Source: DATLGB01 sp037724045
GTDB taxonomy: Bacteria; Actinomycetota; Thermoleophilia; Solirubrobacterales; Solirubrobacteraceae
Assembly (NCBI GenBank): GCA_037724045.1
Contig: JBBJOW010000014.1
Coordinates: 1 to 64,000, forward strand
DNA: 64,000 bases
Direction of reading: 5' to 3'
This document shows positions 48,524-56,247 of this stretch, piece after piece. Numbering within the stretch: the stretch's first letter is position 1; each line of letters opens with the position of its first letter. A model generated the notes under the pieces. That model was not told the origin of the DNA. It made no database searches and saw only the letters and a list, made by a program, of their open reading frames with translations. The position numbers and the translations under genes are program-made.

Positions 48524-49669
48524 ATGAGCGTCACCGTGTGTCTCAGCCCGGGGACGATCGCGTATCCGCAGGGCGCAGGGCATCTCTGGGCCTATCTCAA
48601 CTGGGGGTTGTCGCTGCGCGCCGTCGGCTGCCGGGTCCTGTGGCTCGAAGACGTCGGCGGGATGCTCGCGAGCGGGTCGGTCGGCGAGGCAACCGCGGCT
48701 GCGGACACCCTCGACGCCGCCCTCACGAGATTCGGGCTCCCGGGCGCGCTGTCGGTGACCGACTTCCGTGGCGACACCGTTCCCGCCGACCTCGGAGCCG
48801 GCCACCTGAGCCTCGGCGACGTCACCGAGGCCAGCGACCTCCTGCTCGACTTCACGTACCAGGCGCCGGCCTCGGTAGTGGGCCGCTTCAGACGATCGGC
48901 GCTCGTGGACCTCGATCCCGGACTGCTGCAGATCGGCATGGACCGGGGCGATCTGCGCGTCGCGCCGCACGACATGTACTTCACGATCGGCGAGACCGTC
49001 GGAACGCCGGCGGCGTGTTTCCCGGATGGTGGCGTCGCGTGGCAGTACTCCCCGCCGCCCGTCTACCTGCCGGCCTGGGAGGTCTCGCCCCTTCCGCAGG
49101 CCGGCCCGTTCACGACGGTGACCAACTGGTGGGGGGAGTGGATCCTCATCGGAGACGAGACGGTGGACAACGAGAAGCGCACCGCGTTCCTTCGCCTCCT
49201 CGACCTGCCTGCGAAGGTGTCTGCACTGCTCGAGATCGCGCTGACCCCCGACGAGTACACGCTCCGCACGGACGGGGCCCTGCTGCGCAAGCACGGCTGG
49301 ACGGTGCGCGACGCCTGGGCGGCCTGCGGAACCCCTGAGGGGTACCGGGACTACATCCGTGGCTCGCGCGGAGAGCTCAGCGCCGCAAAGGCCTCCTGCG
49401 CACGGCTCGCGAACGCCTGGGTCAGCGACCGCACAGTCTGCTACCTGGCCAGCGGGCGCCCGGCGATCGTCGAGCACACGGGTCCGAGCCGGATCCTGCC
49501 CGAGGCGGACGGGCTGCTGCGTTTCCGCGACGTGGATGAGGCGGCGGCGGCGATCACCAGGGTCGAGGCGGACCCCGCCCACCACGCCCGGGCGGCCCGT
49601 GCCCTGGCCGAGGAGCACTTCGACGGCGAGCGCCTCGTCGCCACCGTGCTCGAGCGGGCGCTGCCGTGA
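48524..49669 (+). CDS. GT-B-like glycosyltransferase, paralogue 1 of 4
   Basis: A 381-residue protein of a family found four times in this locus. The N-terminal half has YPQGAGHLWAYLNWGLSLRA and VLWLEDVGGM. The middle has ALVDLDPGLLQIGM and HDMYFTIGETVGTPA. The C-terminal half has AWVSDRTVCYLASGRPAIV, HTGPSRILPEADGLLRF and HARAARALAEEHFDGERL, which resembles the donor-binding half of GT-B enzymes. It is the most divergent of the four: VDLDP takes the place of (D/E)(T/Q)DP, and it lacks the PVVLDWW segment. Start chosen at the ATG 7 nt after the -10 box. It overlaps the polysaccharide deacetylase by 4 nt. The donor and acceptor are unknown. Confidence 0.75.
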   Translation: MSVTVCLSPGTIAYPQGAGHLWAYLNWGLSLRAVGCRVLWLEDVGGMLASGSVGEATAAADTLDAALTRFGLPGALSVTDFRGDTVPADLGAGHLSLGDVTEASDLLLDFTYQAPASVVGRFRRSALVDLDPGLLQIGMDRGDLRVAPHDMYFTIGETVGTPAACFPDGGVAWQYSPPPVYLPAWEVSPLPQAGPFTTVTNWWGEWILIGDETVDNEKRTAFLRLLDLPAKVSALLEIALTPDEYTLRTDGALLRKHGWTVRDAWAACGTPEGYRDYIRGSRGELSAAKASCARLANAWVSDRTVCYLASGRPAIVEHTGPSRILPEADGLLRFRDVDEAAAAITRVEADPAHHARAARALAEEHFDGERLVATVLERALP

Positions 49670-50373
49670 GCCGCCTGGCCGTCCTCGGCTACCACAAGAT
49701 CGGTCCCCCGGCACCCGGCGGTTGGGAGACCTGGTTCTACGTCTCAGCCCCGGTGTTCGCCGAGCAGCTCGCGACCGTGCGCGACTGCGGATGGGACTTC
49801 ATCGGCGCCGACGCACTCCGAGCGAGCGTGCGGGGCGACGGTGCGTTGCCCGCCCGCGCTGCGCTGGTCACCTTCGACGACGGCTACCGCTCGGCGCTCG
49901 AGCACGCCCTGCCCGTCCTGCGCGAGCACGCCTGCCCGGCCGTGCTCTTCGTCCCCACCGCGTACGTCGCCGGGACGAACACGTTTGACCCGGACGAACC
50001 GGTGGAGCCCATCTGCGACTGGCCCGCGCTGAATGCGCTGGCGCAGGCCGGCGTCGCGGTGCAGTCCCACGGCGTCTCGCACCGGACGTTCTCGAGCCTG
50101 ACGAGCGGGGAACGCCGGGAGGAGCTGGCACGGTCCAAGGCGGTGCTGGAGGAGCAGGTCCGCCGGCCGGTGGACCTCTTCGCCTTCCCCTACGGCGACG
50201 ATGCCGACGGCAGCGGCGATGTCGGGGAGGCGTTGCGCGAGGCCGGCTACGCGGCGGCCTTCGGCTACGGCGGCGACCCGCAGCAGGTGCCGGTCGCGGA
50301 CCGCTTCCGGATCCAGCGCGTGGCCATGGGTCCCGACACGGACCTGCGCTCCCTGCTGGGCGCACCCGCGTGA
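49666..50373 (+). CDS. Polysaccharide deacetylase (NodB fold, CE4)
   Basis: Metal-dependent removal of N- or O-acetyl groups from a sugar polymer. The 235-residue protein has the NodB motif 1 TFDDGYRSALEHALPVL (catalytic Asp pair), motif 2 QSHGVSHRTFSSL with the metal His residues, and motif 3 LFAFPYGDDADG. There is no signal peptide, so it acts in the cytoplasm or on a lipid-linked intermediate. GTGA overlaps on both sides bind it to the two GT-like neighbours. Confidence 0.88.
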   Translation: MSRLAVLGYHKIGPPAPGGWETWFYVSAPVFAEQLATVRDCGWDFIGADALRASVRGDGALPARAALVTFDDGYRSALEHALPVLREHACPAVLFVPTAYVAGTNTFDPDEPVEPICDWPALNALAQAGVAVQSHGVSHRTFSSLTSGERREELARSKAVLEEQVRRPVDLFAFPYGDDADGSGDVGEALREAGYAAAFGYGGDPQQVPVADRFRIQRVAMGPDTDLRSLLGAPA

Positions 50374-51545
50374 GCACTCGCCCGAAGCTCGTGCTGGCCG
50401 GGATCGTCGGGCGCTACCCCGTGGGCGGCGTGACGTGGTGCGCGCTGCAGTACATCGCCGGATTCCAGGCTCTCGGCTACGACGTGACCTACCTCGAGGA
50501 CACCGGGGAGTGCAACTTCGACCCGTCCCTGAACGCCATATCCACGCAACCCGACTACGCGCTGGCCTACCTCCGCCGCGAGCTCGCACGGGTGGGGCTG
50601 CAGGACGACTGGTGCTACGTCGACTATGAGGGACAGCATCACGGCCTGTCGCGCGCGCGGCTGGCGCAGGTATGCCGCGACGCCGACCTGATGGTGAACC
50701 TGTCGGGCGGCTGCTGGTTCTCGCGGCCGGAGTACGACGGCCTGCCGCGCGTCTTCGTCGACACCGACCCGGGCTTCACCCAGCAGGCGGTGGCCGACGC
50801 GGGCGACGGCTGGTACCGCGAGTTCCTGGCGTCGCACCATGCGCTGTTCACCTTCGCGCTGGCCGTCGGACGCCCGGACTGCACCCTCGCGCCGACGCCC
50901 TTCACCTGGCACCCGACCGTCCAGCCGGTGCATCTGGACTTCTGGCCCGTCAGCCCGCCGCCGCCAGACGGGCCCTTCACCACCATCATGAGCTGGACGA
51001 TCGACTCGTTCCCCGGCATGGGCAAGGGCAAGGGCGACGAGCTGCTGCGCCTCATCGATCTCCCGCAGCAGTCGGCCCAGCGCATTCTGCTCGCGCTGGC
51101 CGGTCAGCCTCCCACCGAACAGCTGGAGCGTCACGGGTGGGAGCTGACCGATGCCGTCCACGTCACCCGCGACACGGACGCCTACCGCTCCTTCGTGCAG
51201 GCATCCCGGGCCGAGCTGGGCTTCGCCAAGGCGATGTACGTCGAGACGAACAGCGGGTGGTTCAGCGACCGCACCCAGTGCTATCTCGCCAGCGGGCGGC
51301 CCGCGCTCGTGCGCGAGACCGGGTTCAGTCTCCTCCTGCCGACGGGCGACGGGCTGCTGGCCTTCGAGGACGCGGAGGGCATCCTCGCCGGCCTCGAGCA
51401 GATCGCAGGCGACCTCGAGCACCACGGGCGGGCGGCGCGCGCGCTCGCCGAGGCGCACTTCTCCGCCGACCTGGTGCTCGGTGGGTTGCTGGAGATCGCG
51501 GGGCGGGCCTCAGCCCGCGAGGTCCGCGAAGCCGACCAGCCGTAG
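50370..51545 (+). CDS. GT-B-like glycosyltransferase, paralogue 2 of 4
   Basis: A 391-residue member of the four-copy family. N-terminal half: GIVGRYPVGGVTWCALQYIA and VTYLEDTGECNFDP. Middle: RVFVDTDPGFTQQAVAD, HALFTFALAVGRPDC and HPTVQPVHLDFWPV. C-terminal half: GWFSDRTQCYLASGRPALV, ETGFSLLLPTGDGLLAF and HGRAARALAEAHFSADLVL. GTG start overlaps the deacetylase stop. It is closest to paralogue 4 (53329) in the first half. Last gene of the plus-strand unit; its 3' end overlaps the convergent YdjC gene by 36 nt. Confidence 0.77.
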   Translation: MSTRPKLVLAGIVGRYPVGGVTWCALQYIAGFQALGYDVTYLEDTGECNFDPSLNAISTQPDYALAYLRRELARVGLQDDWCYVDYEGQHHGLSRARLAQVCRDADLMVNLSGGCWFSRPEYDGLPRVFVDTDPGFTQQAVADAGDGWYREFLASHHALFTFALAVGRPDCTLAPTPFTWHPTVQPVHLDFWPVSPPPPDGPFTTIMSWTIDSFPGMGKGKGDELLRLIDLPQQSAQRILLALAGQPPTEQLERHGWELTDAVHVTRDTDAYRSFVQASRAELGFAKAMYVETNSGWFSDRTQCYLASGRPALVRETGFSLLLPTGDGLLAFEDAEGILAGLEQIAGDLEHHGRAARALAEAHFSADLVLGGLLEIAGRASAREVREADQP

Positions 51546-52193
51546 CCCGAGGGCGGCGATGGCCGCTTGAATCCGCGGGTCGGTCAACGTGGCCAGCTCG
51601 GCCTCACGCTCGGCGAGGTAGACCGAGCGGAAGTCCGGCGTCACCCGGCCCGGGTGGCAGCCGATCTCCGTCGGGCCGGCCCCGGTCTCGTCGCGCAGGA
51701 TGCCGAGCAGGGCGTCCACGCTCACGTGGGCGAGATCGGTCACCTCCCACTCCCACTGCGCGTAGAAGCCCCCGACGTAGGTCACGCGCCCGTCGCCGCG
51801 CAGCGGCACACCGAGCGGCGCAACCAGCGTCCGCACGAGCGGGGCAACCTCCGGGCGCTCGTGCACGTGGTGGTGAGAGTCGACGTGGGTGGGCGGCCGG
51901 CCGAGGAGATCGACGAACGCGGCGAGCTGGCGCTCGAGCTCGGCCCGGACCGCGGCCGCGTCGTCCAACTGCGCGCGCAGCACGGCGTCCTCCCCGTCGA
52001 GGTCGAGGTGCAGGCCGATCGACAGCCCGGGATGGGCGCGAGCGAGGTCGGCCGCCTCGGCGGCCGCGTGACCGGTGACCATGAGGCTCGTCGAGGTCAC
52101 GACGCCATCAGTGTGGGCCTCCACGATGCCGGCGTTGATGCCGGTCGAGGCGCCGAAATCGTCGGCGTTGACCACGACCATCCGCCCGGTCAT
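51510..52193 (-). CDS. YdjC/ChbG-family carbohydrate deacetylase
   Basis: A 227-residue deacetylase of the ChbG/HpnK group, which removes acetyl groups from N-acetylglucosamine-containing substrates. It has VVNADDFGASTGINAGIVE (metal Asp), SIGLHLDLDGEDAVL, THVDSHHHVHERPEV with the metal His residues, and EIGCHPGRVTPD. It is the last gene of the seven-gene minus-strand unit and overlaps the GT-like gene upstream as ATGA. It is the second of three distinct deacetylase folds in the locus. Confidence 0.88.
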   Translation of the reverse strand: MTGRMVVVNADDFGASTGINAGIVEAHTDGVVTSTSLMVTGHAAAEAADLARAHPGLSIGLHLDLDGEDAVLRAQLDDAAAVRAELERQLAAFVDLLGRPPTHVDSHHHVHERPEVAPLVRTLVAPLGVPLRGDGRVTYVGGFYAQWEWEVTDLAHVSVDALLGILRDETGAGPTEIGCHPGRVTPDFRSVYLAEREAELATLTDPRIQAAIAALGLRLVGFADLAG

Positions 52194-53329
52194 GCGCGGG
52201 CCGCCAGGCCGGAGAGCTCGAGCATCCGGCCCATGATCCGCTCGGCGTCGAAGTGCTCGCGCGCCAGCGCCGCCGCGGCACGGCGGTGGCGCTCCGGATC
52301 GGCGCGAATTGCACCGAGGGCAGCGACGGCCTCCTCGACGTCGTGCACCGCGAAGAGGCCCTCGCCCGTCGGCAGCGTGTCCTCGAAGCCCGTGGCCTGC
52401 ACGACGACGGGGCGCGCGGCGGCCAGAAAGCACGCCGAGCGATCGCTGAACCAACCGCTGTGGGTGCTGACGTATCCGCCCTTGGCGCATGAGAACTCGC
52501 CGAGCGCTCCCGCGACGTACTCCCGGTAGGCGGCCGGGGTCGCCACGACGCTCGGCGATTCAAGCCACCATCCGCAGGCCTCGAGGCGCTCCTTGTCGGG
52601 GTCGCCCTCCTCGATCGCCAGCGCGAGCCCGAACGGCTCGCCGGCGCGGCGGGGCAAATCGATGAAGTGCTCCCACTCGTCGACCTTGGGTCCGAGCACG
52701 CGCCCCTCGAACTCGAGGTAGCCGTAGTCGCGCCAGGCGCCGATCGTGGTGAGCCGGTCGCGCGTGAGGGGCGCATCCTGGGGCCACCAGTCGAGCACCA
52801 CGGGCGGCGCCAGGGGCAGCCAGTCGATGCCCGACGTCGGCAGTGCGCTGCGGGCCGTGCCGACGTTGAGTCCGACGGTGAAGTGGACGTCGTTGGCGCC
52901 GAAGATGTCGCGGGGGTCCTCGTCGACGGCCCAGAGGTGCGTGTAGCCCGGGTCCTGCTCGATCAGGATGCGCGGCCGAACCGCCGCGAGCCAGGGCCAT
53001 GGCTCGCGCCGGTAGTGCGCGGCCAGCGACACGAGCCCGTCGGCGCGCCGGGCGAATGCGGCCACCTCGGCGGCGGGCAGCCCGGCCAGCCCATCGCCCG
53101 TCGCGGCGTCCAGCAGCGCGGCGCGGCGCGGATCCCACCAGCCCTGGACGAGGTCGTTGAACCCCGCCAGCGCCGCCGGCGTCGGCGGCTCGTCAAGGTA
53201 CTCCAGGAAGAGCACGTCGTGGCCGAGGCGCCGGAGCCCCTCCAGCGCGTGCAGCACGCGGATCGCCTGCCCGCCGCGGCCGAAGACCGACGGCCCGACG
53301 AGGTCCTCCACGACCACCAGCCGCGCCAT
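52190..53329 (-). CDS. GT-B-like glycosyltransferase, paralogue 3 of 4
   Basis: A 379-residue member of the four-copy family. It has GRGGQAIRVLHALEGLRRLG and VLFLEYLDEPPTP at the start, then RILIEQDPGYTHLWAVDE, DVHFTVGLNVGTARS and APPVVLDWWPQDAP in the middle. GWFSDRSACFLAAARPVVV, ATGFEDTLPTGEGLFAV and HRRAAAALAREHFDAERI form the C-terminal half. The TGATG overlap with paralogue 4 and ATGA with the YdjC gene tie it into the operon. Confidence 0.77.
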   Translation of the reverse strand: MARLVVVEDLVGPSVFGRGGQAIRVLHALEGLRRLGHDVLFLEYLDEPPTPAALAGFNDLVQGWWDPRRAALLDAATGDGLAGLPAAEVAAFARRADGLVSLAAHYRREPWPWLAAVRPRILIEQDPGYTHLWAVDEDPRDIFGANDVHFTVGLNVGTARSALPTSGIDWLPLAPPVVLDWWPQDAPLTRDRLTTIGAWRDYGYLEFEGRVLGPKVDEWEHFIDLPRRAGEPFGLALAIEEGDPDKERLEACGWWLESPSVVATPAAYREYVAGALGEFSCAKGGYVSTHSGWFSDRSACFLAAARPVVVQATGFEDTLPTGEGLFAVHDVEEAVAALGAIRADPERHRRAAAALAREHFDAERIMGRMLELSGLAARA

Positions 53330-54501
53330 CAAGCGCCCGCCTCGTCGAGCAGGCGCGCGAGGACGTCCTCGGCGCGGAAGTGTGCCTCGGCGATCGCTCG
53401 CGCGGCCCGTGCGTGACGGGGCAGATCGCTCACCACCTCGCTGACGGCGGCGATCGCCTCCTCGGGCGTGCGGAAGCAGAGCAGCCCCTCGCCCGTCGGG
53501 AGCACGGCGTCGAAGCCCGTGTCTTGCACCACCGCGGGCCGGCCGGCGGCGAGGTAGGTCGCCGTGCGGTCGGAGAACCAGCCGCTGCGCAGGCGCACGT
53601 TCTGGTCCTTCGCCACGCTGAACTCGGCGTGTGATCCGCGGATGTAGCCCTGGTAGGCCATCGGGTCCCGCGACAGCGGCGCGGCCGCCACCACCCGCCA
53701 CCCCGAGCGTCGCAGCGCCTCGATCGCCTCGGGATCGCTCAGGGCCAGGGCCAGCTCCAGGTCGGCGGGCGCGCGCCCCGGCGCGTCGCCGAGCTTGGCG
53801 ATCTCCTCGCTCTTGCTCCACCCGTAGCGCTCACCGCGCCACGTGATGTCCTTCGCGGGCTGGTGGTAGGAGGCGATCGTCGTGAAGCGGACGGGGCCCT
53901 CGCGCGCAGGTGGCGGAGACTCCCACCAGTCCAGCACGACGGGCTGGCGCGTGGGGCGGTAGGCGAAGGGGCCGGTGGGGATGTCGCACCCGGGCCGGCC
54001 GATGCGCTCCCCGAAGGTGAAGTGGTGGGTATGGGCGCCGAGCAGGTCGAGGGTGAACTGCCGGCCCTGGTCCATCTCGAGCTGCGGCGTGACGGGGTCG
54101 GTCTCGAGGTAGATGCGCACCGGCACAGCGAGGTGCGCGTCGCGCAGGACGGTCGCCCCGCTGAGGTTCACCAGGACCTCAGCGCCGCGCAGGACCTCGC
54201 GCAGCCGCTCGGGCCCCATCCCTGAGACCTCCGCCGGCCGGGCGGCGTTGACCAACGCCCACCCCCGCGGTCCCACGCACGGCTCCAGCAGCGCGGCGAG
54301 CCGTCCCGCGGCGCCGCTCGCGTCGTCGGTCACGGTCTCCGCCTCGGAGTCGTAGGGCCAGGATCCGGTGTCCTCGACGTAGGCCACCTCATGGCCCAGG
54401 CGCCGGAAGCCCTCCAGGTAGTGCAGCACCTGCCAGGCCACGCCGGCGACGGGCAGCTGCGCCATCGCGCCGAGCAGGACGATGCGCCGCGACTCACCCA
54501 T
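53329..54501 (-). CDS. GT-B-like glycosyltransferase, paralogue 4 of 4
   Basis: A 390-residue member of the four-copy family. N-terminal half: AQLPVAGVAWQVLHYLEGFR and VAYVEDTGSWPYDS. Middle: RIYLETDPVTPQLEMDQG, HTHHFTFGERIGRPGCDI and RQPVVLDWWESPPP. C-terminal half: GWFSDRTATYLAAGRPAVV, DTGFDAVLPTGEGLLCF and HARAARAIAEAHFRAEDVL. A WRGERYGWSKSEE insertion in the middle is unique to this copy. It overlaps the PIG-L gene upstream by 8 nt. Four related transferases may add successive sugars of one repeating unit. Confidence 0.77.
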   Translation of the reverse strand: MGESRRIVLLGAMAQLPVAGVAWQVLHYLEGFRRLGHEVAYVEDTGSWPYDSEAETVTDDASGAAGRLAALLEPCVGPRGWALVNAARPAEVSGMGPERLREVLRGAEVLVNLSGATVLRDAHLAVPVRIYLETDPVTPQLEMDQGRQFTLDLLGAHTHHFTFGERIGRPGCDIPTGPFAYRPTRQPVVLDWWESPPPAREGPVRFTTIASYHQPAKDITWRGERYGWSKSEEIAKLGDAPGRAPADLELALALSDPEAIEALRRSGWRVVAAAPLSRDPMAYQGYIRGSHAEFSVAKDQNVRLRSGWFSDRTATYLAAGRPAVVQDTGFDAVLPTGEGLLCFRTPEEAIAAVSEVVSDLPRHARAARAIAEAHFRAEDVLARLLDEAGA

Positions 54502-55216
54502 GGAGGGTTCCAGGAGCGAGGCGCCACGGCTCGTGGGCCAGGAACCGGAGGGCGAGATCGTCGGGGAGGCCGAGCAGCAGGTGGCCGTCGATGAGCTGGC
54601 TGCGATGCGCACGGATGGCGGCCAGCTTGCGCGCGAGCACCGGGGTGCCGTCGACGACCAGGGTGGGCGCCGGGCCTTCGGAGCCGAACGCCTCGGGCGG
54701 GATCCCCCACAGATCCGTGGGCAGCCCGCGCTCGCGCGCGGCGGCCACGAGCGCGGAGATGGTCTCAGGGGGCCAGGCCGCCTCCAGGACGATCCCGCCG
54801 CCCACGCGCCCGAGCGCCAGCGCAGCGATCCGCCCCGCGGCCACGTGGTCGGGGTGGTCGTAGAGGCCGTCCGCGCCGAAGGTGAGCACGACCGCCGGTG
54901 GGTCGGCGGCCAGCACCTCCGCCAGGCGATCGGCGATGGACTCCTCGTCGGCCCATTCGAGCTCGCCGTCGGGCTCGCCGAGGCAGGACGACCAGGCGAG
55001 GCCGAGGGCGGTCGCCGCGTCGCGCAGCTCACCCTCGCGGACGGCCCCCAGCGTGTCCTGCGTCGCCAGGGCGGGGTCACTGATCGGCCCGAGCTCGCCG
55101 CGGGTAAGCGCGACGGCGCCGGCGCGCACGCCGGCCGCGGCGGCCAGCGCGAGCGTCCCGCCGGCGACGAGGGACTCATCGTCGGGATGAGCCATGACTG
55201 CGACGATCGGACCCAT
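54494..55216 (-). CDS. PIG-L/LmbE-family deacetylase
   Basis: A 240-residue zinc deacetylase of the PIG-L fold (as in GlcNAc-PI and mycothiol MshB enzymes). The motif AHPDDESLVAGG near residues 9-20 carries the Asp/His metal ligands; DGLYDHPDHVAAGRIAAL carries the second set. It probably releases the amino group of an N-acetyl-hexosamine. Overlaps of 1 nt upstream and 8 nt downstream place it inside the operon. It is the third deacetylase of the locus. A mycothiol role is unlikely given the neighbours. Confidence 0.87.
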   Translation of the reverse strand: MGPIVAVMAHPDDESLVAGGTLALAAAAGVRAGAVALTRGELGPISDPALATQDTLGAVREGELRDAATALGLAWSSCLGEPDGELEWADEESIADRLAEVLAADPPAVVLTFGADGLYDHPDHVAAGRIAALALGRVGGGIVLEAAWPPETISALVAAARERGLPTDLWGIPPEAFGSEGPAPTLVVDGTPVLARKLAAIRAHRSQLIDGHLLLGLPDDLALRFLAHEPWRLAPGTLHG

Positions 55217-56247
55217 CAGGCGGACCGCCCGGCGATGATCCGGCCGTAGAGCGCCTCGTAGTCGTCGACCATGCGCCGCACGTCGAAGTGCTTCTCGGCC
55301 CACCCGCGCACCGCCTGGCGGTCCAGCGCCGCCGCCGGAGCGACGAGCGCGGCCAAGCCCTCCCAGGACGGCGCGGTGAAGCCACTGACGCCTTCGGCGA
55401 CGATCTCGGGCACCGCGCCCAGGGCGGTGGCCACGACCGGCGTCCCGCACGCCATGGCCTCGACCAGGACGAGGCCGAACGGCTCCGGATAGGTGTTGCA
55501 GAACACGAGCGCGGCCGCTCCCGCCAGCAGCCGGTTGCGTTCAATCGGCCCGACGCGGCCGACCCAGCGAACGCGGTCGCCGTCGACGACGGCGTCCAGG
55601 TCGAGGTCGTGCTCCTCGTCGCGCGGGCCCGCGAGGATCAGGGGCATCCCCGCCGTCTGGGCGATGCGGACGGCCTCCAGCGGCCCCTTGTCAGGGATCA
55701 TCCGGCCCAGGAACAGCAGGTAGTCGCCGCCGCGCTCGGAGAACGGGAAGTCGTCCACGGCGATGCCGTGGCGCACGACGCTGACGTTCGGAGCGGCGCC
55801 CATGAGGCTGCGCTGATGCTCGGAGACCGCGGCGACGTGGACGTGGGGCTGCCGGCGGTAGGCGTCGAGGACTTCGGGGGCCGACACCACGTGCGGGGTC
55901 TCGAGCAGCGGCACGTCGACGACGCCGGCGAACGGCAGGGCGAAGTGGTAATCGTGGGCGTGCACGAGATCGTGGTCGGCGGCGTGCTCGAAGGGCAGGG
56001 CCGCGTGCAGGAACTCGGCGAACTGCCAGTCCCACAGGTCCGGGTCGACGTCGTACCCCACCGGCCGCCGGGAGCGCAGGCGGGCGGAGGTCACCGAGTC
56101 GCCGGTCGCGTACAGCGTGACGTCGTGCCCGCGCCGGACGAGCTCCTCGGTGAGCAGCGTCACGAGCTGTTCGACCGAATGGCCCGCGTCGGGCCGCACC
56201 GCCGTGGAGATCGGCGCGAGCTGCGCGATGCGCATGGGTTCGGTCAC
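55216..56247 (-). CDS. GT4-family glycosyltransferase
   Basis: A 343-residue GT-B enzyme: MRIAQLAPISTAVRP and GHSVEQLVTLLTEELVRRGHDV at the N-terminus, then FLGRMIPDKGPLEAVRIAQ and the donor site EPFGLVLVEAMACGTPVVAT. The GTG start overlaps the ABC-exporter stop. It is a conventional GT4 and clearly distinct from the four-copy family beside it. Donor unknown. Confidence 0.9.
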   Translation of the reverse strand: MTEPMRIAQLAPISTAVRPDAGHSVEQLVTLLTEELVRRGHDVTLYATGDSVTSARLRSRRPVGYDVDPDLWDWQFAEFLHAALPFEHAADHDLVHAHDYHFALPFAGVVDVPLLETPHVVSAPEVLDAYRRQPHVHVAAVSEHQRSLMGAAPNVSVVRHGIAVDDFPFSERGGDYLLFLGRMIPDKGPLEAVRIAQTAGMPLILAGPRDEEHDLDLDAVVDGDRVRWVGRVGPIERNRLLAGAAALVFCNTYPEPFGLVLVEAMACGTPVVATALGAVPEIVAEGVSGFTAPSWEGLAALVAPAAALDRQAVRGWAEKHFDVRRMVDDYEALYGRIIAGRSA

